A DNA stretch of 64,000 bases from positions 1,869,211-1,933,210 of the forward strand of contig NW_004454289.1 in NCBI RefSeq assembly GCF_000283155.1, given 5' to 3'. The DNA comes from Ceratotherium simum simum (lineage: Eukaryota; Chordata; Mammalia; Perissodactyla; Rhinocerotidae). The position numbers and the translations under genes are program-made. This document shows positions 11,871 to 55,435 of the stretch, piece by piece. The notes under the pieces are model-generated. The model ran no database searches. It was given only the letters and a program-made list of their open reading frames with translations, and was not told where the DNA came from. Each line of letters starts with the position of its first letter. Positions within the stretch are counted from its first letter, which is position 1.

Positions 11871-13085
11871 ATTAGGAGAGAAAAAAAGAGAGTCTTTTGT
11901 GTATGAACGTATTTATCATTTCTGGTGATCTTCAGTCATCACAGAAGATCCGGATTTCCATTTGGCATCATTTCTCTTCAGCCTGAAGGAACCATTTCTT
12001 GCAGTGCATCTCCACTGCCAATAAATTCTCTTGATTCTCTCATTAATCTTGGGTACTTTGGGAATTGCTAGATCGTAGGTGTATGTTTAACATTATAAGA
12101 ATGTGCCATACAGTTTTCAAAAATCGTTCATTTTATATTACTACAAGTGTCGAATGAGAATTCTGTTGCCTCGTACTCTTCTCAACATTGGTATTGTCCG
12201 ACTTGAAGACATTTTAGTTGATACAAAGTTTATTAAGTTATTAAGTTTATCTGTTTTTTACTTCTTTTCCAATCTTTATGTCTTTTAATTCTTTTTCTTC
12301 ACTGTTTGCCTTATGTCTCCTAATCAAATGTTACATAGAGCTGGTGAGATCAGACATCCTTTCCTTCAGTATTTTACCGTTAAGTATAGTATTAGCTCTA
12401 GGCTTTTTGTAAATGCTTATTTATTAAATTGAGGACATTTCCTTCTATTACTAGTTGGCTGAGAGTTCTTAATCATGCGTCACCATTGAATTTTGTCATA
12501 TGTTTTTTTCTTTATATACTGAGGTGATTTTTCTCCTTTATTCTGTTAATCAAAATAATTACGTTGGTTGTTTTACAATTGTTAAACTAACATTGCATCT
12601 CCTGGATAAATCTCACATGTTCATGATGTTATCCTTATAACATATTGGTAGATTTGACTTGCTAATATTTTTAAAGGATTTTTGCATGAGGGATGTTGGT
12701 CTGTAATTTTCTTTCTTGTAACGTCTTTTTCAATTTTGGTATCTGGGTTACCAAATAAAATATGAGGCCACTTTATGGCCTCATAAAGTGAATTGGGGAG
12801 TATTCCCTTCTCTTCCTACTTAAGTATTTGATAAAATTTATCTGTGATCCTGGACTTTTATTTCTGATAAAGTATAAAATTATGATATTAATATGTTTGG
12901 AAGATATAGGGCTATTCCAAATTTCTATTTTAGTTTTGGTAAGTTTTGTTTTGAAAGGAATTTGTCCATTTCATCTAACTTTTTAGAACTTTGGGCCTAC
13001 AGTTTGTTTTTTTAATAAGAATCCCTTATTGTCCTCTTAATGCCCGTAAGATTTGTAATGATGTTTCTTCTTTCGTTCCTGATAC
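11871..13085 (-). mobile_element. L1 ORF2 fragments, antisense
   Basis: From about 12330 the text ('gacatcctttccttcagtat', 'ttgaattttgtcatatg', 'tggtctgtaattttctttct') is antisense L1 RT-domain sequence. The stretch 11871-12330 is AT-rich and assigned here only loosely. Confidence 0.65.
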
Positions 13086-14089
13086 TGATCATTTGACTTT
13101 TATTTTTTAAATTTTTTTTATTTAATCATGCTTCCTGGGGATTTAACAGTTTTTTCCTTTTTTTGGAAGAGATTTGACCCTCTTTTATTATTTTGTTTTT
13201 GCATTGGGGTTAAAAAACATTTAACATATATTTACCCTCTTAACAATTTTTATGTGCATAGTACAGTATTGTTAACTGTATCCACATCTGTACAACAGAT
13301 CTCTAGAACTTTTTCATCTTGCATGAGTGAAACTTTACCCATTGAACAATAACTTCCTGTTTCCCTTCCCTTCCAGCCCCTGGTAACTACCATTCTACTC
13401 TCTGTTGCTATTACTTTAGATACATCATAAAATTGGAATCATACAATATTTGTCTTTTTGTGACCGGCTTATTTCACTTAGCATAATGTCCTCAAGGTTC
13501 ATCCATGTTGTAGCATACGGCAGGATTTCTTTCTTTTTTTAAGGCTGAATAATATTCCATTTTATGTATATACCACTTTTTCTTTCTCCTTTTATCTGTT
13601 GATGGATATTTAAGTTGCTTCCACATCTTGGCTAATGTGGGTATGCGCTCTTTGAGATCCTGTTTTCATTTCCTTTAGATACATATCCAAAAGTGGGATT
13701 GCTGGATCATATGGTAGTTCTACTGTTAATTTTTTGAGGCACTTCTGTACTGTTTTCCATAGTGGCTGCATCATTTTACATTCCCACCAACGGTACACTA
13801 GGGTTCCAGTTTCTCCATGTCCTTGCCAAAACTTGTTATTTTCCGTTTTTTTGGACAATGGCCATTCTAACAGGTATGAGGTGATGGTCTCATTGTGGTT
13901 TTGATTTGCATTTCCTTGATAATTTGTGGTGTTTAGCATCTTTTCATATGGTGTTGATCATTTGTATCTGTTCATGGAGAAATATTTATTTAAGTCCTTT
14001 TCCTATGTTTTAGTCAGGTTATTTTTTTTTTTATTGTTAATGAGTTGTAGGAGTTCTCTATATATTCTGGATATTAACCCCTTATGTGA
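13086..14089 (-). mobile_element. L1 3' end (3' UTR and ORF2 C-terminus), antisense; left part of an element split by Tigger1
   Basis: A T-rich start and a 3' UTR with 'ctggtaactaccattctact' are followed by the ORF2 C-terminal region; the complement of 13610-13860 includes 'LPYDPAIPLLDMYLKEMKT'. It stops at 14089 in 'ttctggatattaacccctta' and resumes after Tigger1 at about 16725 with 'tttctcccaatgatag', exactly the continuation expected in L1. Confidence 0.85.
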
Positions 14090-14296
14090 TACAGGCATAT
14101 TTCAGAGATATTGGGGGTTCAGTTCCAGACAACTGCAACAAAGTGGTTATCGCAATATAGTGAATCACACAAATTTTTTGGTTTCCCAGTCGTAGAAGAG
14201 TTTTGTTTGCTCTGTATTATAGTCTGTTAAGTGTATAATAGCATTATGTCTAAAAAAATGTACATACCGTAATTAAAAAATACTTTATTGCTAGAA

Positions 14297-16326
14297 AATC
14301 CTAACCATCATCTGAGCCTTCAGCTAGTTGTAGTCTTTTTGCTGGTGGAGGGTCTCGCCTCGATGTTGATGGCTGCTGACTGATCAGGGTGATGGTTGCT
14401 GAAGGTTGGGGTGGCTCTGGCAATTTCTTGAAATAAGGCAATAAAGTTTGCTGTATCGATTGACTTCCTTTTACAGATGATTTCTCTGTAGCATGCGATG
14501 CCGTTTGGTAGCATTTTACCCACAGTAGAACTTCTTTCAAAATTGGATTCAGTCTTCTCAAACCCTGCCACTGCTTTGTCAACTAAGTTTATGTAATATT
14601 CTAAATTCTTTGTTGTCATTTCAACAGTTTTCACAGCATCTTCACCAGGAGTAGAGTCCGTCTCAAGAAACCACTTTCTTTGTTTATCCATAAGAAGCAA
14701 CTCCATCTGTTAAAATTTTATGAGATTGTAGCAATTCCGTCATTATCTTCAGGCTCCACTTCTAATTCTAGTTCTCTTGCTGTTTCCACCACATCTGCAG
14801 TTACTTTCTCCACTGAAGTCTTGTACCTCTCAAAGTCATCCATGAGGGTTGGAATCAACTTCTACCTAACACTTGTTAATGTTGATATTTTTGACCTCTT
14901 CTCGTGGACCACAGATGCTCTTAATGGCATCTAGAATGGTGAATCTTTTCAAGAAGGTTTTCAATTTACTTTGTCCGGATCCATCAGAGGATTCACTCTC
15001 TATGGCAGCTATAGCCTTATGAAATGTATTTCTTAAATAACAAGACTTGAAAGTTGAAATTGCTCCTTGATCCATGGGCCGCAGGATGGATGTTGTGTTG
15101 GCAGGCATGAAAACGTTAGTCTCATTGTACATCTCCATCAGAGCTCTTGGGTGACCAGGTGCGTTGTCAATGAGCAGTAATATTTTGAAAGGAATCTTTT
15201 TTTTTCTGAGTAGTAGGTCTCAACAGTTGGCTTAAAATAGTAACCATCTTGTAAACAGAGGTGCTGTTATTTAGGCTTTGTTGTTCCATTTATAGAGCAC
15301 AGGCAGAGTAGATTTAGCATAATTCCTAAGAGCCCTAGGATTTTTGGAATGGTGAATAAGCATTGGCTTCAAATGAAGGTCACCAGCTACATTAGCCCCT
15401 AACAAGAGAGTCAGCCTGTCCTTTAAAGCTTTGAAGCCAGGCATTGACTTCTCCTCTCTAGCTGTGAAAGTTCTAGAGGCATCTTCTTCCAGTATTAGGC
15501 TGTTTTGTCTACAATGAAAATCTGCTGTTTAGTGTAGCCACCTTCATTAATTATCTTAGCTAGATTTTCTGGATAACTTGCTGCAGCTTCTACATCAGCC
15601 TTTCCTGCTTCCCCTTGCACTTTTATGTTATGGAGGTGGCTTCTTTCCTTAAACCTCATGAACCAACCTCTGCGAGCTTCAAACTTCTTCTGCAGCTTCC
15701 TCACCTCTCTCAGCCTTCGTAGACTTGAAGAGAGTCAGGGCTTTGCTCTGGATTAGGCTTGGGCTTAAGGGAATGGTGTGGCTGCTTTGATCTTCTATCC
15801 AGACCACTAAAACTTTCTCCATATCAGCAATAAGGCTGTTTTGCTTTCTTACCATTTGTGTGTTCACCGGAGTAGCACTTTTAATTTCCTTCAAGAACTT
15901 TTCCTTTGGGGCCGGCCCGATGGCGCAAGCGGTTAAGGGAGCGCGCTCTGCTGTGGTGGCCCGGGGTTCGCCAGTTCGGATCCCGGGCGCACACCGACGC
16001 ACCGCTTGTTAAGCCATGCTGTGGCAGCGTCTCATATAAAGTGGAGGAAGATGGGCACGGATGTTAGCCCAGGGCCAGTCGTCCTCAGCAAAAAGAGGAG
16101 GATTGGCAGATGTTAGCTCAGGGCTGATCGTCCTTACAAAAAAAGAAAAAAAAAAAGAACTTTTCCTTTGCATTCGCAGCTTGGCTAACTGGAGCAAGAA
16201 GCCTAGCTTTCGGCCTGTCTCGGCTTTCAACATGCCTTCCTCACTAAGCTTAATCATTTCTAAGCTTTTGATTTAAAGTGAGAGATGTGTGACTCTTCTT
16301 TTCAGTTGAAAACTTAGAGGCCATTG
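14297..16326 (-). pseudogene. Tigger1 transposase pseudogene
   Basis: Read on the complement, from 16326 down: an N-terminal helix-turn-helix stretch (MIKLSEEGMLKAETGRKLGF), then after the ERE '[20 protein letters not shown]' and '[20 protein letters not shown]' (CENP-B-like DNA-binding region), then '[20 protein letters not shown]', the DDE-domain stretch '[19 protein letters not shown]' and the C-terminal '[11 protein letters not shown]'. This is the cut-and-paste transposase of a pogo-like element. Frameshifts, internal stops and the SINE at 15908 break it, so no active enzyme can be made. The same protein family gave rise to mammalian CENP-B and TIGD/JRK genes, but nothing here suggests domestication. 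Confidence 0.9.
15908..16154 (+). mobile_element. ERE SINE inside Tigger1
   Basis: The head 'ggggccggcccgatggcgca', the internal 'gttcggatcccgggcgcaca' and an A-rich tail fit ERE. A 15-bp direct repeat (aagaacttttccttt) at 15893-15907 and 16155-16169 flanks it. It interrupts the transposase reading frame near its N-terminus. Confidence 0.95.
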
Positions 16327-17200
16327 TAGGGTTATGAATTGGCCTAATTTCAGTATTGTTGTGTCTCAAGGAATAGGGAGGCCCAAGGAGAGGGAGAGAG
16401 ACAGGGGAACCACCAGTTGGTGGAGCAGTCAGAACATATACAACATTTATCCATTAAGTTCACCGTCTTATATGGGCGTGGTTTGTGGAGCCCCAAAAAG
16501 AATTAGAATAGTGACATCCAAGATCACTGATCACAGATCACCATAACAAATATAACAGTAATGAAAATTTTGAAATATTGCGAGAATTACCAAAATGAGA
16601 CACAAAGTGAGCAAATGCTGTTGGAAGAGTGCACCGATAGATTTGCACAACACAGAGTTGCCACAAAGCTTCAATTTGTAAAAAATGCGGTGACTGCGAA
16701 GCACAGTAAAACGGGGTGTATGGTTTTCGTCTGTTTTCTCCCAATGATAGGTTGCCTTTTCACTCCGTTGATTTTTGTCTTTGCTGTACAGAAGTTTTTA
16801 ATGTCGTCTCACTTGTCTATTCTTGCTTTTGTTGCTTGGGCTTTTGGTATTACAGCCAGGAAATTGTTGCCCATTCCGATGTCATGAAGCCTTTCTCCTA
16901 TGTGTCCTTTTAGGAGATTTACAGTTTAAGGCGTGGGGTTTAGCACTTTTAATTATTTGCAAATAATCAACACTTGGCTTTCTAAATTCTCTTTATATTT
17001 CATTTATTTCAATTATAAATTTTCATTTTTATGTCATTGATTTTTTTCCTCTTTATTTATTTTCTCCTTATTTTTTTTCTCTTCCTTTCCTAACTTCTTA
17101 AGGTAAGAGCTGAGTTTCTTTTCTTTAATAATTAAAACTTTTCTTTAGTGCATTCATTTAAAGTTATAACTTTGCCTTTAAGAATTGCTTTATCCGCTGC

Positions 17201-17564
17201 GTTAGTGTGCTAGGACTGCCATAACAGAGCATCACAGACTGGGGGCTTGAACAACAGAAATTTATTTTCTCACACTTCTGGAGGCTAGAAGTTAAAGATC
17301 AAGGCATTGGCAGTGTTGGTTTCTTCTGAGGCCTTTCTTTGGTTTGTAGATGGCCATCTTCTCCCTGTGTTTACATGGTCTTCCCTCTGGATCTGTGTTC
17401 AGATTTCCTCTTATAGGGACACCACTCATATTGAATTAGGGCCCACCCTAATAATGTCATTTTAACTTAAAGACCCTATCTCCAAATACAGTCACATTGT
17501 AAGGCACTGGAAGTTAGGACTTTCACATATGAATTTGATAGGGGACACAATACAGCCCGTAACA
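17201..17564 (-). mobile_element. MaLR solo LTR (MLT1/MST type), antisense
   Basis: 'gttagtgtgctaggactgcc', 'aacaacagaaatttattttc', 'gggcccaccctaataatgtc' and 'atctccaaatacagtcacat' are the reverse complement of MaLR LTRs. Five-base flanks gctgc (17196-17200) and gctcc (17565-17569) are a plausible target duplication. The exact subfamily needs a repeat library. Confidence 0.85.
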
Positions 17565-17613
17565 GCTCCATATCACAAATTTTGTTAGTTGTGATGTGTT
17601 TTGATGTGTTGTG

Positions 17614-17858
17614 GGGTTTTTTTTTGTGAGGAAAATCAGCCCCGAGCTAATATCCGACGCCAGTCCTCCTCTTTTTGCCGAGGAATATTGGCCCTGGGCT
17701 AACATCCGTGCCCATCTTACTCTGCTTTATATGGGACACCGCCACAGCATGGCTTGCCAAGTGAAGCATCGGTGCACGTCTGGGATCCGAACCTGCGAAC
17801 CCTTGGGCTGCCGAAGCGAAGCGCACGCACTTAACCTCTATGCCGCTGGGCTGGCCCC
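17614..17858 (-). mobile_element. ERE SINE, antisense
   Basis: Reverse complement of ERE: 'ccccgagctaatatccgacg', 'tctgggatccgaacctgcga', terminal 'ctgggctggcccc'. A 12-bp direct repeat (tgatgtgttgtg) at 17602-17613 and 17859-17870 flanks it. Confidence 0.93.
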
Positions 17859-18260
17859 TGATGTGTTGTGTTTATTAGAATCATTCAGTTCAAAATATTT
17901 TTTCATGTCCCTTGGAATTTTTTCTTTCATCCGTCTGTCTTTTAGACCAGTATTGCTTAATTTCTAATTCTGGAGGTCTTTCCAGAGATCCTACTATTAC
18001 TGATTTCTACTTTAATTCCATCTTGGGCAAAGAACGTACTCTTTTTAAACTTTAGTCCTTTGAAATTAGTGACTTATTTTATGTGCCTTGGGGATTTCAT
18101 TTACCTTGGTGGATGTTCTGTGTGCACCTTCTGCACTGTGGGGTTTAGTGTTCTAGAAATGCCCATTTGATCAGTACTGCCTGATAGTGGTTTCAGGTCT
18201 CTGATGTTACTGTCATTTTGCTTTTTATTTTACTGAAAGGTGTAGCAAGTTTTCTTAACT

Positions 18261-19515
18261 ATGATTATGATTCTGTTTCTCTTTTCCAGTTTTTTTCTTC
18301 AAGTATTTTCTCCCCGTCTATGCCTTGACTTTTCTTTTTCTTACCAGTGTCTTTTGCAGAGCAGAAGTTTTTAATAGAACCCAACTTACCAATTTTTTTC
18401 TTTCATGGATTGTGCTTTTGGTGTTATTTCTGAAAAGACATTGCCAAACCAAAGGTCACCTAGATTTTCTCCCATGTTATCTTCTAGGCATTTTATAGTT
18501 TCATGTTTTACCTTTAGGTCTGTGATTCATTTAGAGTTAATTTTTTTGAAAGGTGTAATGTCTGTGTCCAGATTCATTTTTGTTTGCATGTGGATGCCCA
18601 TTGTTCCAAGACTACCATTTATTGAAAAGATAATCCTTTCTCCATTGAATTTCCTTTGCTCCTTTGTCAAAGATCAGTTGACTTTATTTTTGTGAGTCTA
18701 TTTCTATGCTATTTTGTTCCATTGATCTTTTTGTCTATTTTTTAAATTAATTTTTTGCCTACCACTCTCTCTTAATTACTGTAGCTGTATAGTAGGTTGT
18801 GAACTCTGGTTGTGTCACTCTTCTGACTTTGTTCTTCTTCACCATTGTGTTGGCTCTTCGGGGTCTTTTGCGTTTCCATATAAATTTTAGAACCAGTTTG
18901 TTGATACCCTCAAAGTAACTTGCTGGGATTTTGATGGAGATTGCATGAATGTATAGATCAAGTTGGGAAGAACTGGCATCTTAACAATATCAAGTCCCGC
19001 TATCCATAACGTGGACTGTCTCTCTATTTATTTAGATCTTTGATTTCTTTCAGCAGAGTTTTATGGTTTTCCTCATAGAGATCTTAGACAAAAAGTTTTT
19101 TAAATTTATACCTAAGTATTTCATTTTTCTGGATGCTAATATAAATGTTGTAGTGTTTTTAATTTCAAATTCCATTTATTTATGGCTGGTATATAGGAAA
19201 GCGATTGATTTTTGTATATTAACCTTGTGTCCTGCAGCCTTGATATAATCACTTGTTAGTTCTAGAAATTTCTTGTTGATTCTTTGGGATTTTCTATATA
19301 GATAATCAAGTCATCCACAAACAAAGACAGTTTTGTTTTTTCCTTCCCAATCTGTGTACTTTTTCTTTTCTTTTCTTGTCTTACATTAGCTAGGACTTCC
19401 AGTGTGATGTTGAATAGAAGTGGTGAGAGGGGACATCCTTGCCTTGTTTCTGATCTTATCAGGACAGCATCCAGTTTCTCACCATTAAATATGATGTTAG
19501 CTGTAGATTTTGTAT
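18261..19515 (-). mobile_element. L1 ORF2 region, antisense
   Basis: 'atggattgtgcttttggtgt', 'tttctccattgaatttcctt', 'tttatggttttcctcataga' and 'ttgaatagaagtggtgagag' follow the antisense order of L1 ORF2 from its C-terminal region towards the RT core. It is broken throughout. Confidence 0.8.
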
Positions 19516-20420
19516 TCTCTCTTTTTTTTTAAGCATAGCCACAATTATTTACAGATGGTATCAGCACAGCTCATTCTTAACCTAAGCCTAATAAAACTAA
19601 TATTGATTCTTTAATACCATCTAATATCCAGTCAGTGTTCAGAGTTCCTCAATTGCCTCAAAAATGTCTAAACAAGGTCTACATGTTACATTTGATTGAT
19701 ATGCCTCCTAAGTCTCCTTTTATTCCATAAGAGCCCTCCTTTTTTTTTATGCTGTTAATTTGTTGAAGGCTTCACATTTTTAAAAAATTGTAAATATGTT
19801 AATTCACTCCTCAGGACTTCAGTATAATTTCTTAATAATGACTTGTTGTTTTCCTCTATGTCCAGAATGTCATGGTCATACCTAACAATATTTACAGTAA
19901 TTCTCTAACATTGTCTCAGACACAGTTCATATTGAACTGTCCTTCATAGTCCCCAGATGTTTTTCAGTTTGTTTGTGCAAACTAGGACCCAGTCAAGGTC
20001 TATAGATGACATCTGAAGAATGGTTTCTCTCTTTAGTATCTTTTTTTTTTGGTGAGAAAGATTAGCCCTGAGCTAACATCTGTTGCCAATCCTCCTCTTT
20101 TTGCTGAGGAAGACTGGCCCTGGGCTCACATCCATGCCCATCTTCCTCTACTTTATATGTGGGACACTGCCACAGCATGGCTTGATGGGTGGTGTGTAGG
20201 TCCGTGCCCAGGATCTGAACCTGCGAACCCCGGGCTGCCGAAACGGAGTCCGTGCACTTAACCACTACGCCATCGGGCCAGCCCCTATCTCTTAAGTATC
20301 TTTTCACGAAGGAAAATCTCCCCTTTTAAAAATTTGTTTATGAAATTGACTTGTTGAAGACTGGGCCATTTGCTGACTGCCCATTTTTAAACTTCAAGTT
20401 AGGTTTCAAGTCTTAGGAAC
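19516..20420 (-). mobile_element. Old L1-like 3' UTR, antisense, interrupted by an ERE
   Basis: 'atctaatatccagtcagtgt', 'tcctcaattgcctcaaaaat' and 'catttgattgatatgcctcc' resemble L1M 3' UTR text and the sequence at 9430-9560. It continues past the ERE to roughly 20420. Confidence 0.5.
20045..20284 (-). mobile_element. ERE SINE, antisense
   Basis: 'gccctgagctaacatctgtt', 'cccaggatctgaacctgcga' and 'gccatcgggccagcccc' identify a reversed ERE. The flanks 'tctctttagtatc' and 'tctcttaagtatc' are an imperfect target duplication. Confidence 0.92.
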
Positions 20421-20933
20421 CTAATCTTGGATATTTAAGTGGAGAGGAGGGTGCAGCCAGGTTACGGCTTCTACCCTGCTTCAAGTCCCCCCAGTCTGCG
20501 TTCTGTGGAGTCCTGGAGTGCTCTTCCTGCTTTGAATTTCCTGGGTCTCGCCCTTTGGCCTCAGGGTAGATATGGGGGGGCGAGCTGCTGTTTTCACTAG
20601 GATAGGTCACTTTATTTCTCAGTGTGAGTGCTCCCCTGTGGGCACTCTGAGGCCCTTTACCTCTTAATAGAGTCCACACAGTGACAAAGTCTCTCCCAGC
20701 TGCTAGGGGCTGAGAGCCTCAGTTTCCCAACTGAAGATTGAAGCTGAGTCTGCTGCTGTTCCAGCTCTGGGGGCCTTATGTACAGGACACTGGTTAAGAA
20801 TCGGCTTCTCTGATGCCCTCTGCAACCTGCCTTCCTTACCTCTCCCTCGTCCTGCTGAACTGGGAGGCTGGATGCACGGTACACCTCCCCAGCATCCCTC
20901 TCACTTCTCTTCTCTTTCCCCAGATCTGCCTCT
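20421..20933. other. Intron 1 end, unrecognised
   Basis: Non-repetitive-looking sequence leading to a pyrimidine-rich acceptor ('ctcttctctttccccag') at 20933. Confidence 0.45.
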
Positions 20934-20984
20934 GCCATTTGACTCTTCTCTAGGAGGAGCACTCTTCTCTCGGAGACCGGGAAT

Positions 20985-52889
<31,905 letters not shown>

Positions 52890-53090
52890 CCTTTCCTTTC
52901 CCTGTGAGTGTGAAGATGGCAGAAATCATTAGGAAATGTTCTGCTTTCTTGAAATGGAATGGAGGAAAAAAATGTTGCTTTCTTTCGGTATTCATGAGAT
53001 AGTTGGTTTATGGTTTACTTTCTAAGCAGCAGTCCTTCTCTATATTAGATGGCCTTTTGTTTTAATAAACTGCTTCTTTACAAAGCTGCA
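52890..53090 (+). other. ZNF169: ZNF169 3' UTR
   Basis: A short 3' UTR from the stop to the expected cleavage site 15-25 bases after AATAAA. Longer alternative ends cannot be excluded. Confidence 0.7.
53064..53069 (+). terminator. ZNF169: Poly(A) signal AATAAA
   Basis: The first canonical AATAAA after the stop codon, 175 bases downstream of it, in 'tttaataaactgc'. Confidence 0.8.
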
Positions 53091-53620
53091 CAACTAGTTA
53101 TGTACCTCATTCACTCGTCTATCAGAACCCTAAGGTATTCAACCTCTTGGGAGACATGGGGGAGTCACTATGTCTTTGTTCTGGACTCTGGTCCTGTGTG
53201 AGGGGAAAGCAATATTGTAATGGTCGTCATCCTCACCCCTTCTGAAGTCCTCCAACAGCCATATGAGATCCCCAAGCCACATACTCAGCTACCCCAACAG
53301 CAGACCGAAGGACAGCTATTAGTACTCACCCCCGCAGCCCGGGGCCCCTCCCATTAGCTGTGCATACATGCCAGTGATCCAGCCCAAGGACTCAGGGCCG
53401 TCAGCCACAACCCTCCCCAGTCCTCCAGTCGGGCTCAGGATCTGGAGCACCTGCCTTTGTATCCAGGCCAAGGCACTATCCCTTTAGCTCTTGCCTCTCG
53501 CTCTCTCTAATCCCCAGAGCACAAATGTCGCAGAGCTGACAAGTGCCCAGCCCACGACTGGCCTTGGGCACTGACTGGTCACTACAAGATCATTTCCCCA
53601 GGCTCAGAGGCTTTGCTGGC
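53091..53620. other. Downstream of ZNF169, unrecognised
   Basis: GC-richer single-copy-looking sequence without a gene that I can support. Confidence 0.45.
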
Positions 53621-54150
53621 TTAAAATCTAGAAGTAATAAAAGATTAATAAAGTTGAGTAAACAAAATTTAAAAACTTTTGCTTGGCAAAACATATATAA
53701 GTAATATCAAAAGACAAATGACTGGAAGAAAATTATATGAACATATTTCACAGATAAAAGGTTAATATCCCCATTGTATAAGAACTTTTAAAGATCAAGG
53801 GGAAAAGACCAGAAATCCTATAGAAAAGTGGGCAAAAGACATGATCAGTCAGGTTAGCAGAAGAAATATAAGCCAATGAGATGTTTAACTTTACTCATGA
53901 TAAGAGAAACAAATTACAACTACAGTGCAATACCATTTCTCACCTATCAGCTCGGCAAAAATTCAAAAGCTTGACAATCCTCCGTATTGATGGGGCTGTG
54001 GAGAAACAGGCATTTTCATACTTTGTTGGTGAGAATGCGGAATGGTATAAGCCTTATTGAGAGAATTTCACAATAACTTAATAATTGACCATAGTGTTTG
54101 ATTATATATCCTCAGTCTTGGGCAGAGTTTATTTTTATATGTATGTTAGA
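53621..54150 (+). mobile_element. L1 ORF2 C-terminal fragment, sense
   Basis: 'agtgggcaaaagacatgatc', 'ttactcatgataagagaaac' and 'gatggggctgtggagaaaca' are sense L1 near the ORF2 end, old and broken. Confidence 0.75.
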
Positions 54151-54930
54151 ATTACAAACAAATCCTAAACTCTAGTAGGTTTGTTTCTTGTAGCAGTATG
54201 GTGAAGCGATTCTCAAACTATTTTGGATGCATTATAGGGCTGAGCGATTAAGTACATGTTCTGTGTTGTTGGGACCCAAGGTTCTCACTGTGGAAGGAAA
54301 GTCATACAAATGTGGAATGGGACAAAGCAAGTCATACAAATGGGACAAAGCAAGAAAGAATCCTGTGAGCATGCGCTGGAATCAGAAGTATTGGTGTGAA
54401 CTTAAGATTCCTAAGATTTGTACGTGTGTGTCTGTACATGTTTATGTGCACATGCGTATTTGTGTGCATGTGTGTGTATGTGCATGTATATTTGTGTGTA
54501 TGTGTAGATACACATATATGTTTTCTACCTTTGTCTGCTGAAAAGACCAAGAAGCAAGGACACTCCAGTAGCAGTGAGAACATCTGGTGTCCAGATTTTA
54601 GTCTCTAGTGCCATTTTCCATCAGTGGGAACCATGGCTTCTTGGATTAATGGCTGCTTCCATGGTTAGAGTAGGGTAGGTACGAGATGATCCCAGAACAT
54701 CTTGTAATGCCAAAGTAAGGAAGTGCTAAAAAACATGGTGGAGCATGACACTAGGACACAGAGCCAGTTTGAAGAGTTTCCCACCCACTGGCCAAGTCTG
54801 GGACAATTTGAGCATCAAACTGAGGACACTAATAACTTATAAACCATTGGGGAAAAAAAAAGAGAAACTTATGAATCTATAACAATAGTAAATAAATAAA
54901 TGAAGTCTGTTGCTTATAATAGAATGCCCA
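54151..54930. other. Intergenic, with small tandem duplication and (TG)n
   Basis: A roughly 25-base unit (agtcatacaaatg..gggacaaagca) occurs twice at about 54300-54352. A degenerate (TG)n tract lies at 54420-54515. No gene seen. Confidence 0.6.
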
Positions 54931-55435
54931 GGGCCAACTGGTGACTTCATTTTTCCTCCTAATATTAACGTCTTATGTAATCATGGTACATTTATCAAAG
55001 CTAAGAAATTAACATTGGAACGACACTATTAACAACTACAGACTGTATTTGGGTTTTCCACTATTGTCCTTTTTCTGATCTAGGATCCAGTGTAGGATCC
55101 CACACTGCATTTAGTCATCATGGCTCTTTAGTCTCTAATCTGTGACAGTTTCTCAGCTTTTCTTTCTCTTTCATGATCTTGACACTTGAGAGCTGGTCAG
55201 GTATTTTATAGAATGCCTCTAAACTGGGGATTGTCTGTTTTCTCATTATTAGATTTGCATTATGCACTTTTTGGAAGAATATCACAGAAAGGAAGTGTCC
55301 TTATTGTATCATATGAAGGGGTACATGATACAAACATGACTTATTCGTGGTGATGTTAACCTTGATCATTTGGTAAAGGTGGTGTCTTCTGGGATTCTCC
55401 ACTGTAGACATACCATTTTTCTCTTTCCTTACCTT
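54931..55435 (-). mobile_element. Old L1 3' UTR, antisense
   Basis: 'ggatcccacactgcatttag', 'gacacttgagagctggtcag' and 'attagatttgcattatgcac' resemble L1M-type 3' UTR in antisense. Confidence 0.6.

Larger units (their letters stand above)
14092..16724 (-). mobile_element. Tigger1 (Tc1/mariner, pogo-like) DNA transposon, near full length
   Basis: The left end 'caggcatatttcagagatat' follows a TA dinucleotide (14090-14091), and the right end near 16700-16722 is the degraded inverted repeat ('gcacagtaaaacggggtgta'). Between them is the whole Tigger1 body with the transposase gene on the complement strand. An ERE (15908-16154 plus duplication) adds about 260 bp. Known Tigger1 is about 2.4 kb, which fits. 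It is inactive because of many stops and frameshifts. Confidence 0.93.
16725..18260 (-). mobile_element. L1 (3' end remainder, then ORF2 pieces), antisense, interrupted by MLT1 LTR and ERE
   Basis: 16725-16945 continues the L1 split by Tigger1 ('ggttgccttttcactccgtt', 'tcttgcttttgttgcttggg'). From about 16946 another ORF2 region runs on ('aaagttataactttgccttt'), resumes at 17570 after the LTR and at 17859 after the ERE, and ends near 18260. Confidence 0.75.
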
